A stretch of DNA of 21,148 nucleotides, from assembly GCA_934169415.1 (NCBI GenBank), contig CAKPNP010000021.1:1-21148 (forward strand), written 5' to 3'. Source of the DNA: an uncultured Bacilli bacterium (lineage in GTDB: Bacteria; Bacillota_I; Bacilli_A; RF39; UBA660). Position numbers and translations under genes: made by a program. Shown piece after piece: positions 7,302-15,056 of this stretch. The first letter of the stretch is position 1; every line of letters starts with the position of its first letter. The notes beneath the pieces were generated by a model. It made no database searches. It had not been told where the DNA came from and was given only the letters and a program-made list of their open reading frames with translations.

Positions 7302-7332
7302 GCAAAATAAAAACCATTGAAAATCAATGGTT
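7302..7332 (-). terminator. Rho-independent terminator after tRNA-Met
   Basis: A perfect 9-bp stem (AACCATTGA with TCAATGGTT, 7312-7320 and 7324-7332) with a three-base loop is followed on the minus strand by TTTATTTT. It starts ten bases after the tRNA CCA end. Confidence 0.8.
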
Positions 7333-7342
7333 AATTAACTAA

Positions 7343-7419
7343 TGGTAGCGACGGGGAGATTCGAACTCTCGACCTACTGGGTATGAACCAGGTGCTCTAG
7401 CCAGCTGAGCTACGTCGCC
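7343..7419 (-). tRNA. tRNA-Met (anticodon CAU), elongator type
   Basis: A 77-base cloverleaf read on the minus strand. The acceptor stem GGCGACG pairs with CGTCGCT (G1-U72 wobble), the D-arm is GCTC...GAGC, and the anticodon loop TTCATAC has CAT at 7383-7385. The T-loop is TTCGAAT, and the discriminator A is followed by an encoded CCA. The sequence GGCGACGTAGCTCAGCTGGC resembles elongator tRNA-Met of Bacillota; it lacks the CGCGGGG start and the GGG/CCC anticodon stem of initiator tRNA. A T-stem A-C mismatch and an anticodon-stem C-U mismatch are slightly unusual. A tRNA-Ile with modified CAU is less likely from the acceptor sequence. Confidence 0.95.
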
Positions 7420-7438
7420 AAATTAAGTAAGCAATAAA

Positions 7439-7467
7439 ATTATAACAAAATTATTATATAAATGCAA
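7439..7467 (-). promoter_or_regulatory. tRNA-Met promoter
   Basis: TTGCAT (7462-7467) and TATAAT (7439-7444) are spaced by exactly 17 bases, 19 bases before the tRNA 5' end. Confidence 0.75.
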
Positions 7468-7483
7468 TAGGTTTTTATATTTT

Positions 7484-7514
7484 TTTAAACAAAAAAACTA
7501 GATAACTAGTTTTT
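7484..7514 (-). terminator. Terminator overlapping the spoVG stop codon
   Basis: A 9-bp stem (AAAAACTAG with CTAGTTTTT, loop of four, 7493-7514) is followed by a short T-rich tail. The 5' arm includes bases of the spoVG stop codon. Confidence 0.6.
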
Positions 7515-7770
7515 ATTCAGCTTCATTATAAGCTTTTATAATTTCATCTTCAAACATTTTTCTTGTTTCTTGATTGATTGGATGAGCTATATCTCTATAT
7601 TCCCCATTTGATTTTTGACGGCTTGGCATAGCTATAAATAAACCATCATTTCCCTCAATTATTCTAATATCATGAATTGCAAAACAATCATCTAACACAA
7701 CTGATGCTTTACCTCTCATTCTTGAGTTTTCTTTTACTTCCTTATGAACTGTAATTGATGTAATTTTCAC
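7513..7770 (-). CDS. spoVG: SpoVG family regulator, RNA/DNA-binding
   Basis: An 85-residue protein with the conserved SpoVG core: KITSITVHK at the N-terminus, then VVLDDCFAIHDIRIIEGNDG, LFIAMPSRQ and YRDIAHPIN. In Bacillota SpoVG is a small nucleic-acid-binding protein that affects asymmetric septation at sporulation, surface traits and virulence factors. The start is GTG with AAGGGAG nine bases upstream. It has a good promoter of its own (7807-7835) just downstream of veg and a terminator at its stop. In B. subtilis, yabG, veg and spoVG also lie in one chromosomal neighbourhood, so their proximity here supports all three calls. Confidence 0.95.
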   Translation of the reverse strand: MKITSITVHKEVKENSRMRGKASVVLDDCFAIHDIRIIEGNDGLFIAMPSRQKSNGEYRDIAHPINQETRKMFEDEIIKAYNEAE

Positions 7771-7806
7771 GATTTCACACTCCCTTCAGTATGTAATTAC
7801 ACTTTA

Positions 7807-7835
7807 AGTATATAATATTTTTTTAATAAAATCAA
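7807..7835 (-). promoter_or_regulatory. spoVG promoter
   Basis: TTGATT (7830-7835) and TATACT (7807-7812) are spaced by 17 bases, giving a leader of about 30 bases. I see no convincing sigma-H type site, which drives spoVG in B. subtilis. Confidence 0.6.
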
Positions 7836-7837
7836 TA

Positions 7838-8044
7838 CTAATAATCAATTTTTATCGTATTTGTCAATACATCTTTATAGCTAAATGATTTTTTAATATT
7901 ATCAGATTCAACTATAAATATATTTTCATATAATTCTTTTATAATAACATTATATTTTTCATATTTATTTCTTCCTAAATTATATTTAATAACCACTTCT
8001 TCACCTACATAATCATTTAATTTTTCTCTTATTTGACCTATCAT
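7838..8044 (-). CDS. veg: Veg protein (DUF1021 family)
   Basis: A 68-residue basic protein. It follows the Veg pattern IREKLNDYVGEEVVIKYN, a basic NKYEKYNVIIKELYENIF stretch, and SFSYKDVLTNTIKI, matching the SYSYADILTETVEL end of B. subtilis Veg. Veg is a small cytosolic protein linked to biofilm matrix gene control in B. subtilis; its molecular role is poorly known. It is a few residues shorter than the B. subtilis protein. It follows yabG by seven bases, as in B. subtilis, and is likely co-transcribed with it. Confidence 0.9.
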   Translation of the reverse strand: MIGQIREKLNDYVGEEVVIKYNLGRNKYEKYNVIIKELYENIFIVESDNIKKSFSYKDVLTNTIKIDY

Positions 8045-8051
8045 ATTTCTC

Positions 8052-8831
8052 CTATCTAGGGTATCCTATATGCATAGTTCCTTTTGTTATTACTCCACCT
8101 ATACCATTTTTACCATACTTAGTGTTTTCTAATATTTCTTTAATATCAATATCTTCACTAGCCTTTGATAAACTCATTTTAGTGGCTATTATAGCAGGAT
8201 CTAAGGCATGAATATTTATTCTTTTAGGACTAGAGGCAAAATTCGCACCAGCTTTAATTAATTCTTCATAATCAGATTGACACGCACCAGCTATAATTAT
8301 TAACTTATCATGACTTTTTTCAAATTTTCTAGCTTCTTTTATAGCTTTAACAAAATTACTACTGTTTTTATATGCATTAATATTATTTATATTTCCCTTT
8401 TTCTTATAATAGGCATCATGCCCAGTAATTACAATTATATTAGGATTATACTCTTCTAACCAATCTTTAATATATAATGATAAATTTTCTTCACTTTCTT
8501 TTATTCCCATAGCCCATATAGAAGCTTCTTTATAATAATCTAAACATTTCTTTAAATAATCTTCATCACTATCTATATGCAGTATCTTACCTGGAATATA
8601 AAAATAATCATCTCTATTTAATTCAATATTTGGTTTAATTCTTTCCATAAATTCTTCTTCTTCATAATCAACACTATCAAATTTTTTTAGATCACTTACC
8701 AAGCTATCTGCAAGTAGTCTTATAGATACGCCTTTTAAGTAAACAACATCACCTACAATATCAGTTATAGTAAATATAGTGTCATTATCATGTGATATTC
8801 TAGTTACTAGGTCCCCTATTTCAAAATTCAT
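8052..8831 (-). CDS. yabG: Sporulation-specific protease YabG
   Basis: YabG is a cysteine-type protease that processes spore coat proteins in Bacilli and Clostridia. The N-terminus (EIGDLVTRISHDNDTIFTI) is a small beta domain typical of the family. The C-terminal part has VITGHDAYYKKKG, the IIAGACQSDYEELIKAGANFASSP stretch (with the conserved Cys) and the end GGVITKGTMHIG. Length (259 residues) is near the usual 280-290. The ATG at 8831 has GGGTG six to seven bases upstream and is preferred over a GTG three codons earlier that lies within the ribosome site. A CATACAATT just upstream resembles a sigma-E/K -10 box but is a weak match. Its presence suggests the organism makes endospores, or did recently. 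Confidence 0.93.
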   Translation of the reverse strand: MNFEIGDLVTRISHDNDTIFTITDIVGDVVYLKGVSIRLLADSLVSDLKKFDSVDYEEEEFMERIKPNIELNRDDYFYIPGKILHIDSDEDYLKKCLDYYKEASIWAMGIKESEENLSLYIKDWLEEYNPNIIVITGHDAYYKKKGNINNINAYKNSSNFVKAIKEARKFEKSHDKLIIIAGACQSDYEELIKAGANFASSPKRINIHALDPAIIATKMSLSKASEDIDIKEILENTKYGKNGIGGVITKGTMHIGYPR

Positions 8832-8876
8832 TATTATCACCCAATTAATTGTATGAAAAAAAATTTATAATATAAC

Positions 8877-8898
8877 AAAAAAAGGATTTTAAAATCCT
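8877..8898 (-). terminator. Terminator overlapping the end of ftsZ
   Basis: The palindrome AGGATTTTAAAATCCT is followed by a run of T on the minus strand. The 5' arm includes the last two ftsZ codons and its stop. Confidence 0.7.
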
Positions 8899-9935
8899 CT
8901 ATTTCTTAAGAATGCTGGCACATCAGTAGAATCGTCGTCATCATCGTTATTATTAATGTTTGTTTGATATGAATGAAGAACTGGTTTTTCATCTTCAAAT
9001 CCTGTAGCTATTACAGTTACTATTATTTCATCATTTAAATTTTCATTAATAACAGCTCCAAATATAGTATTGATATCTGTATTGGCACTTTGTCTTATAA
9101 CTTCTGCAGCTTCTTCTACTTCAAATAAAGTCAAATTAGCTCCACCTGTTACATTTATAATAGCATCAGTAGCACCACTTATACTAGTTTCCAAAAGTGG
9201 ACTAGATACTGCTTGTAAAGCAGCTTCTTTAGCTCTATCATCACCAGCTCCCATACCTATACCAATAAGTGCGCTACCACGTTTTTCCATAACTGCTTTA
9301 ACGTCAGCAAAATCAAGGTTAATTAATCCAGCTACTGCAATTAAATCACTTATAGATTGAACACCACGTCTAAGTACATTATCAACTTCTTTAAAGCTAT
9401 CAGTTAAAGTTGTCGATTTATCTATCATTTCTTTTAATTTATCATTTGGAATTACAATAATTGTATCTACATGTTTTTTTAATTCTTCTAATCCTTGAAT
9501 AGCTTGTTGCATTCTCTTTTTACCTTCAAATCCAAAAGGTTTAGTTACTATACCAACAGTAAGTGCTCCTAAACTTTGCGCTATATCAGCTACAATTGGT
9601 GATGCACCTGTTCCTGTTCCGCCACCCATTCCACAAGTTACAAATACCATATCAGCTCCTTTTAGTGCAGATTCTATTTCATCTTTACTTTCAAGTGCAG
9701 CTTCTTTTCCTATTTGTGGATTAGCTCCGGCTCCAAGTCCATTAGTAAGTTCTGTTCCAATTTGTATTTTTGTAGGCGCTAAAGAATTATTTAATACTTG
9801 CAAGTCAGTATTTGCAACTATAAAATCTACTCCTTTAACACCTGATTCTATCATTCTATTAACGGCATTACATCCACCGCCACCAACACCAATTACTTTT
9901 ATATTAGCTAATTGATCCATTTCTAATCCAAACAT
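8889..9935 (-). CDS. ftsZ: Cell division protein FtsZ
   Basis: Tubulin-like GTPase that forms the cytokinetic Z-ring at midcell. The 348 residues show VIGVGGGGCNAVNRM, the GTP-binding tubulin signature GGGTGTG (104-110) and the T7 synergy loop NLDFADV (206-212), whose acidic residues drive GTP hydrolysis. An acidic, Asn/Asp-rich linker (about 326-336) precedes the conserved C-terminal tail DVPAFLRNR that binds FtsA and other partners. The linker is short compared with many Bacilli. The RBS AAGGAGG is well placed, and ftsA ends 12 bases upstream. A terminator at the stop ends the murG-to-ftsZ block. Confidence 0.99.
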   Translation of the reverse strand: MFGLEMDQLANIKVIGVGGGGCNAVNRMIESGVKGVDFIVANTDLQVLNNSLAPTKIQIGTELTNGLGAGANPQIGKEAALESKDEIESALKGADMVFVTCGMGGGTGTGASPIVADIAQSLGALTVGIVTKPFGFEGKKRMQQAIQGLEELKKHVDTIIVIPNDKLKEMIDKSTTLTDSFKEVDNVLRRGVQSISDLIAVAGLINLDFADVKAVMEKRGSALIGIGMGAGDDRAKEAALQAVSSPLLETSISGATDAIINVTGGANLTLFEVEEAAEVIRQSANTDINTIFGAVINENLNDEIIVTVIATGFEDEKPVLHSYQTNINNNDDDDDSTDVPAFLRNRGF

Positions 9936-9947
9936 ATATATCCTCCT

Positions 9948-11174
9948 TTATTCACCAAAGAAATAACCAAACACTTTACTTAACATAGAATCATTATTAG
10001 TATTTTTTCTTGGTGTTGATAAAATTTCCATTTCTTCTTTACTTATCATAGAATAATTTTTCCCTTTTAATTTCAATTTATCTATAAAATATATAATATT
10101 ACCTATACTAGATGAATACTTATTATTTCTTGCCCCAGTTAGGTTTACATTTCCTATTATAGCACAGTTTCCTAATTTTTCGACAGCTATTTCTCTAAAA
10201 TTTATCATATTTGTTATTCCACCTGTTATAAATATATAACTTGGCTTATGTGGAGTTAAATTATTTATTTCAGATGATGCAAGTGATAATATTTCTTCAA
10301 TTCTTGATGAAGCTATTTCACTAATTTCATACTGGTTAATTTTAACTTTATCTTGGTATTTATTTATTACTTCTCTATATTCATTTAATGAAGCAGCTCC
10401 TTTATGAGCAAAAGCAAAATTTTCTTGTAAATCACGTGCAACATTATTATCTAATTTATACATATATGCAATATCATTAGTAACATTCTTACTTCCAATA
10501 TTAAGTACACTATGTTTTACTATTATATTTTTATTATATAAAGATACTTCTGTCTTTTCATGTCCTATATTTATTATAGCAGTTACAGCATCTTTAGTAT
10601 TTTCACCTTTAAATGTATATATATCACCAATACAACCTAATGATATATCAACTACTTCAATACCGATACTACTAAGTAGTTCAACAACTGAATATATATT
10701 ATTTTTTGGAACTGTTACCATTAAAGCCCTAACACTTAAATTAGAACAAGTAAGTCCGATGGGATTTTTTGTTACAATATCACCAGCTTTAAAATCTATT
10801 GGAAGAATTGTAACCATTTCTTTTCCTTTAACTATAGAATCCTTCATTGCACTACCTAATATTCTTATAACATCATCACCAGTTACTTTAGAATCGATAG
10901 TTGCTTCTGATTTAATTATACTAAAACCAGAATAATAACTAGGTACTATAGCAACAACTTTTTTTATTTTAAAACCTAACATTACTTCAACTTCATCAAA
11001 TGCTTTTTTAATACTAGATTTAGCTAAGTAGACATCAGTAATTAGACCTTTTTTTATGCCTTCAGATTTAACGCATGAAGAGGCTAATAAATTATATCTA
11101 CCCATAAGGTATTCACAAACTATAAGCTTAATTGTATCTGTTCCAATATCTAAACTTGCATAAACGTGTCTCAC
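9948..11174 (-). CDS. ftsA: Cell division protein FtsA
   Basis: Actin-like ATPase that tethers FtsZ filaments to the membrane. The 408 residues start with the phosphate-1 motif ASLDIGTDTIKLIV, include the 1C subdomain (about 80-160) and the nucleotide-binding IFITGGITNM near residues 315-325. The protein ends in an amphipathic helix, MLSKVFGYFFGE, the membrane-targeting sequence. The start is GTG with AGGTG eight bases upstream. It follows ftsQ by 54 bases with a possible promoter in the gap and precedes ftsZ by 12. The ylxW/ylxX/sbp genes found between divIB and ftsA in B. subtilis are absent. Confidence 0.95.
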   Translation of the reverse strand: MRHVYASLDIGTDTIKLIVCEYLMGRYNLLASSCVKSEGIKKGLITDVYLAKSSIKKAFDEVEVMLGFKIKKVVAIVPSYYSGFSIIKSEATIDSKVTGDDVIRILGSAMKDSIVKGKEMVTILPIDFKAGDIVTKNPIGLTCSNLSVRALMVTVPKNNIYSVVELLSSIGIEVVDISLGCIGDIYTFKGENTKDAVTAIINIGHEKTEVSLYNKNIIVKHSVLNIGSKNVTNDIAYMYKLDNNVARDLQENFAFAHKGAASLNEYREVINKYQDKVKINQYEISEIASSRIEEILSLASSEINNLTPHKPSYIFITGGITNMINFREIAVEKLGNCAIIGNVNLTGARNNKYSSSIGNIIYFIDKLKLKGKNYSMISKEEMEILSTPRKNTNNDSMLSKVFGYFFGE

Positions 11175-11195
11175 TATTATTCACCTACTATTACA

Positions 11196-11224
11196 ATTAT
11201 ACATTATTTTTCTATTCTTGAAAA
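11196..11224 (-). promoter_or_regulatory. Candidate ftsA-ftsZ promoter
   Basis: TATAAT (11196-11201) with TTTTCA 17 bases upstream (11219-11224) lies in the ftsQ-ftsA gap. This would allow ftsAZ to be expressed above the level of the upstream mur genes. Confidence 0.45.
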
Positions 11225-11228
11225 GACA

Positions 11229-11900
11229 TTAAGATATAATTTCAAAATTATTTCCATAATCCAAATATAAAATTCCTTTTTTATTAGGTAAATTTTCTAA
11301 AATCGTTAAATATTTATTTAATTTATTAAAAGTTTCTATATTAACATAAACATAATTACCATCATTCATAGTAATTAAAAATCTATTATCATCAACATCG
11401 TTTGGATAAAATTGTATTTCTGACATTCTAGTTAGTATATTTATATCTAATTTAGACATTTCTAAAATAAATGAATCATAATATTTATCAGTTATATAAT
11501 TTATAACTGTAGGTACTACGTAAGTATTATCATCCACACCATTTATAAGTACCGTCTTTTTAATATTTTCATAATAAAATAATGGCCTATTTTCTTCTAT
11601 TTCAATAACAACCCTACTAATACCCCTTTTATAAACATTAGCATTATTAATTAAATTATTTTCTAATAATCTTTTTTTTATAGTCTTAGAAGAATTCTTT
11701 AAAGAAGATGGATAATCACTTATTAAAGCAGCTTCAATTATTTCTTGTTCTTTTAAATAGTAATTACCACTTACATATATATTTTTAATCTTAATATTAA
11801 ATATCATATTTATTACTAAAATTAAAAATGCAACACAAAAAAGAAAAATTAATATTCGATCTATTCTAATTTTTAATCTTTTCTTATTTTTCTTTTTCAT
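11229..11900 (-). CDS. ftsQ: Cell division protein FtsQ/DivIB
   Basis: Bitopic membrane protein of the divisome. A basic cytosolic N-terminus (KKKNKKRLKIR) precedes one membrane span (about 15-34). The POTRA domain follows (about 36-105), starting IKNIYVSGNYYLKEQEI. The outer domain contains the segment ISRVVIEIEENRPLFYYEN, typical of FtsQ beta strands. At 223 residues it is shorter than B. subtilis DivIB. The RBS is GAGGT. It lies between murB (nine-base gap) and ftsA, the standard position in the dcw cluster, which is strong support because FtsQ sequences diverge fast. Confidence 0.88.
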   Translation of the reverse strand: MKKKNKKRLKIRIDRILIFLFCVAFLILVINMIFNIKIKNIYVSGNYYLKEQEIIEAALISDYPSSLKNSSKTIKKRLLENNLINNANVYKRGISRVVIEIEENRPLFYYENIKKTVLINGVDDNTYVVPTVINYITDKYYDSFILEMSKLDINILTRMSEIQFYPNDVDDNRFLITMNDGNYVYVNIETFNKLNKYLTILENLPNKKGILYLDYGNNFEIIS

Positions 11901-11909
11901 AGCTACCTC

Positions 11910-12800
11910 TTATTCTATTATTTCTTGTTCTAAGATTAAATCAATATTATATTTTTCTTTTACTTTAGATTGTATTTCACTTATAAGTTTTTTTATATCA
12001 TTAGATGTTGCTCCACCTTTATTTATTATAAAATTAGCATGTTTTTCACTTACACAAGCACCATTTATATTAAATCCTTTATATCCTATACTTTCTATTA
12101 ATCTACCAGCATAATCATTTTCTGGATTTCTAAACACACTACCAGCTGATGGATATTCAAGGGGTTGACTCATAAGTCTACGTTGTTTTCTATCTTCTAT
12201 AACTGAAATTATAGCTTTAGCAGTACCGTGTCGTAAAACTATTTTAGCCTCTAGACAAATATATCCTGGATGTGTTTTTAAAAAACTTGTTCTATAATGA
12301 AATTCTAAGTCTCTGTTGTATAATGTTTCTACTTCTAAAGAAGGATTTAGTACTTTAACCTCGCTTACAACATATCCCATATCAGATTTATAAGCTCCAG
12401 CATTCATAAAAACCGCACCACCAACAGTTCCAGGAATACCAGATGCAAATTCTAAACCAGTAAGTCCTAATGAAGCCGTTTTTAAAGCTAATTTAATTAA
12501 ATTATACCCAGCTCCTACAGTAACTACAGTATCTTTTATATCTAAAGAATCTAGGGATGATAATTTTATAATAACCCCATCATAATATTCATCTTTAAAT
12601 ATAACATTACTACCATTACCTAATACTTTATACTTAATATTATTTTTTTTTAAAAACTCAATTAATTTTATAAGTGAATTTACACTATTTGGAAAAACCA
12701 TGCATAAAGCTTCTCCGCCTACTTTATAAGTTGTATAATTTTTCATCAAAGGTTTTTCTATAACCTTACCAACTTTTAATTTTTTTATTTTACTAATCAT
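11910..12800 (-). CDS. murB: UDP-N-acetylenolpyruvoylglucosamine reductase MurB
   Basis: Flavoenzyme that reduces UDP-GlcNAc-enolpyruvate to UDP-MurNAc in the cytosol, the second committed step of peptidoglycan synthesis. The 296 residues include the FAD-binding YKVGGEA (about 25-31), LGNGSNVIF, and LEFASGIPGTVGGAVFMNAGAY. YRTSFLK, the catalytic-region SAGSVFRNP and SEKHANFIIN also follow, a pattern typical of type II MurB of Bacillota. The start overlaps murG by eight bases, so the two are translationally coupled. MurB supplies the muramic acid precursor, and MurG acts later on lipid I. Confidence 0.97.
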   Translation of the reverse strand: MISKIKKLKVGKVIEKPLMKNYTTYKVGGEALCMVFPNSVNSLIKLIEFLKKNNIKYKVLGNGSNVIFKDEYYDGVIIKLSSLDSLDIKDTVVTVGAGYNLIKLALKTASLGLTGLEFASGIPGTVGGAVFMNAGAYKSDMGYVVSEVKVLNPSLEVETLYNRDLEFHYRTSFLKTHPGYICLEAKIVLRHGTAKAIISVIEDRKQRRLMSQPLEYPSAGSVFRNPENDYAGRLIESIGYKGFNINGACVSEKHANFIINKGGATSNDIKKLISEIQSKVKEKYNIDLILEQEIIE

Positions 12801-13881
12801 TTTTTCTTCCTACTAACTTTTTAATATTATCATATATTATTGTAGCACTATTATTTACTTGCATCTTCGATAAGTTATATTTCATTTCATTTATTTTTTT
12901 ATTATCATATATAAGACTATCAATAGTTCTTACAATAATATCTGTTTTTAAATCTTTTTCATTAATAATAATAGCAGCATTCTTATTAACTAAATCCATA
13001 GCATTTTTAAACTGATGATTATTAGGTACATAAGGACTTGGTATTATTATACTAGGTATTTGTAGTGCTATAACCTCACTTAAAGTAGAAGCACCAGCAC
13101 GAGTTACTATAATATCTGTTTTCTTCATAATTCTAGCCATTTTTTCTACATATGGAACAACCTTTACATTTTTAGGAAATCTATTTTTAATTATTTTGTC
13201 ATAGTCATTAGCACCAGTTACGAATAAAATTTCATAATCTTTATTATTAAATAAGCACATAGTATTAACTAAAAATTCATTGACCTTAGATGCACCAAGA
13301 GATCCCATTACAAACATAACAAGTTTTTTATTTTCAGATAATCCAAACTCTTTTTTTAAAGCAGGAGTAGTTTTTATTGCATCTTCACTACATGGATTAC
13401 CACAAAATATAGTTTTTTTAGAATCAAAATTACTAATACTTGATTCGAATGAAACCCCTATCATATCTGCATAATTAGATAAATATAAATTTGATGCACC
13501 AGGAACGCTATTTTGTTCATGAATAAATGTTTTATAGCCTAACTTTTTTGCAGTACTAATAACAGGTACTGTAACATATCCACCAACGCCTATTACGATA
13601 TCAGGATTAAAATCTTTTATTATTTTTTTACATTTCTTTTTTGCTTTAATTAAACAATTTAAAGTTTTAAAATTCTTAAGTATTTTGTCCCTATAAAACC
13701 CATATACTTCTATAGTTTCAAAAGGTATATTATATTTTGGAACTATATCTTTTTCCATTCTATTATGAGTACCTATATATAAAAACTCTGAATTAGGTTC
13801 TAATTCCTTTATTTTATTAACAATTGCAAGTGCTGGATATATATGTCCTCCAGTTCCACCAGCTGATATTATCACTCTCAT
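12793..13881 (-). CDS. murG: UDP-GlcNAc:lipid I GlcNAc transferase MurG
   Basis: Peripheral membrane glycosyltransferase that adds GlcNAc to lipid I to make lipid II on the inner leaflet. The 362 residues carry the N-terminal glycine loop GGTGGHIYPALAI (8-20), GVGGYVTVP, the HEQNSVPGASN acceptor-site segment, VMGSLGASKVN, and the donor-site region TRAGASTLSEVIALQIPSIIIPSP. The RBS AGGTGG lies four bases from the ATG. It is the first gene of the murG-murB-ftsQ-ftsA-ftsZ block. murD, mraY and ftsW, usually just upstream, are not present, and the gene has its own promoter. Confidence 0.98.
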   Translation of the reverse strand: MRVIISAGGTGGHIYPALAIVNKIKELEPNSEFLYIGTHNRMEKDIVPKYNIPFETIEVYGFYRDKILKNFKTLNCLIKAKKKCKKIIKDFNPDIVIGVGGYVTVPVISTAKKLGYKTFIHEQNSVPGASNLYLSNYADMIGVSFESSISNFDSKKTIFCGNPCSEDAIKTTPALKKEFGLSENKKLVMFVMGSLGASKVNEFLVNTMCLFNNKDYEILFVTGANDYDKIIKNRFPKNVKVVPYVEKMARIMKKTDIIVTRAGASTLSEVIALQIPSIIIPSPYVPNNHQFKNAMDLVNKNAAIIINEKDLKTDIIVRTIDSLIYDNKKINEMKYNLSKMQVNNSATIIYDNIKKLVGRKND

Positions 13882-13896
13882 TTTACCACCTAACCT

Positions 13897-13926
13897 ATTA
13901 TACCATAATTATATGTTATTTGAAAA
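13897..13926 (-). promoter_or_regulatory. Candidate murG promoter with extended -10
   Basis: TGG-TATAAT (TATAAT at 13897-13902) forms an extended -10. TTTTCA (13921-13926) is 18 bases upstream. It is placed directly before the ribosome site, so the leader is short. Confidence 0.55.
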
Positions 13927-13947
13927 TATTTAATTCTACAATACACA

Positions 13948-13972
13948 ACAAAAAGCACCCATTAAGTGCTTT
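13948..13972 (-). terminator. Terminator overlapping the stop codon of the orphan gene upstream of murG
   Basis: A 7-bp stem (AAAGCAC with GTGCTTT, loop of seven) is followed by TTG and a T-rich stretch on the minus strand. Confidence 0.65.
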
Positions 13973-14369
13973 ATACATTATAATTATCATTAGATTTAAA
14001 TATACCATTATTTAAAGACATTCTCTTAGACTGCTCGTTTTGTTTAGATAAATTTTCCATAGACATACTTTCTACTCTAGAACTTAAATCTTCTTTTTTT
14101 ATCATAGCATCAAGCATTCTATTTCTATTTTCTTCTTGTTTTAAAGCCTCAACCCTTGACTTAAAACAAGAAGGATCTATTTCGATACGTGGACTATTTT
14201 TATCTAAATTATATTCGAATTTAGATTCTTTATCTCTTATTTTTAATATATTTACATATCCAGAGATAATACCAAATTCATAATCACATAAAATAAATGT
14301 ATGATTCATATCTTTAGGATTTATACCAACTATATCCCCAGTTTTAAAAGACTTATCTATTTTAAACAT
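13971..14369 (-). CDS. Hypothetical protein with beta-rich N-terminus and charged tail
   Basis: Not recognised. The 132-residue protein starts MFKIDKSFKTGDIVGINPKD. Residues 1-65 look like a small beta-barrel fold (TFILCDYEFGIISGYVNILKI). Residues 70-115 are a charged, probably helical segment rich in Glu, Lys, Asn and Met, and the end is Asn-rich. No signal peptide or membrane span. The ATG at 14369 has AGGTG six bases upstream; a GTG three codons earlier overlaps that site. It has a near-consensus promoter and a terminator, so it forms its own unit beside murG. Confidence 0.65.
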   Translation of the reverse strand: MFKIDKSFKTGDIVGINPKDMNHTFILCDYEFGIISGYVNILKIRDKESKFEYNLDKNSPRIEIDPSCFKSRVEALKQEENRNRMLDAMIKKEDLSSRVESMSMENLSKQNEQSKRMSLNNGIFKSNDNYNV

Positions 14370-14387
14370 ACTATTCACCTATTTTTA

Positions 14388-14416
14388 ATTATAGTTCAAA
14401 ATAGATTTACAGTCAA
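14388..14416 (-). promoter_or_regulatory. Strong promoter of the orphan gene at 13971-14369
   Basis: TTGACT (14411-14416) and TATAAT (14388-14393) are spaced by 17 bases, one of the best sigma-A matches in the window. Confidence 0.7.
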
Positions 14417-14432
14417 TTAAAATAATTTTAGT

Positions 14433-14972
14433 TTACACTTTTTTAGCTAAAAAAAGTTTTTTTGATTTTTGTATTTCATATTCATAATGATTTTCTATCT
14501 TATGAAGTATATTAATTAATAAAGTTTCAAATTCATTTTTCCAAAACTTTTTATCATCATCTGATGTATTTAAAAATTCATCATAATATTCATCTAATAT
14601 AGATAAATTATACTCACATTTTTCTTCATAAAATTTTAACTTATCATAGTTATACAAATATATATCAAGCATATTTATATAATTATTTTTATTAAAATTC
14701 ATAAAAAATCTTTGAATTTCAAAATCATCATAACCTAAAGTATATAACATATTACCAATTTCTATAGCTTCACTATAAGTTAAATCAGCTAAAATTTTTC
14801 CATTATATGAATCATATACTTTTTTTATTTTTGTTCTTAACTCTTTATATTCTTTATCTGTTAATAGTTTTTCTTTTTTCTCATTTGTTTTAACAAAATT
14901 AATTTTTATATCTTTTACATCAATTTTCTTATTTAATTTATTTAATAAAACTTTTTCTATATTACTGCACAC
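14433..14972 (-). CDS. C-terminal part of a gene interrupted by an in-frame TAA; unknown function
   Basis: Not recognised. The open frame can be read from GTG 14972, giving 179 Lys-, Glu- and Tyr-rich, probably helical residues without membrane span. That GTG has no ribosome site. The frame stays open upstream for another 28 codons, through KDIIEIIISLKKLGLSDIV, to the TAA at 15057-15059, which is the stop of the preceding gene in the same frame. No ATG, GTG or TTG with a ribosome site lies in that stretch. The simplest reading is that this is the second half of a gene of about 369 codons starting at 15539. It may be untranslated, or reached by readthrough. Confidence 0.5.
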   Translation of the reverse strand: MCSNIEKVLLNKLNKKIDVKDIKINFVKTNEKKEKLLTDKEYKELRTKIKKVYDSYNGKILADLTYSEAIEIGNMLYTLGYDDFEIQRFFMNFNKNNYINMLDIYLYNYDKLKFYEEKCEYNLSILDEYYDEFLNTSDDDKKFWKNEFETLLINILHKIENHYEYEIQKSKKLFLAKKV

Positions 14973-15056
14973 TATATCACTAAGGCCTAATTTTTTTAAT
15001 GAAATTATTATTTCTATTATATCTTTAGTGTTATAGTTTTCATTAAAATAATTAGA

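Noticed and set aside
7272..7337. Tiny plus-strand frame after AAAGG (MIFVHIRSSK...), near TATAAA-like boxes
   Set aside because: About 20 codons, overlaps the tRNA terminator, no conserved feature; the promoter-like boxes have 19-base spacing.
9070..9360. Plus-strand frame opposite ftsZ
   Set aside because: Shadow of the ftsZ coding strand; no ribosome site and no family resemblance.
14433..14972. GTG at 14972 as a genuine independent start
   Set aside because: No ribosome site, and the frame is open and plausible for 28 codons upstream to an in-frame TAA; a split gene explains it better.
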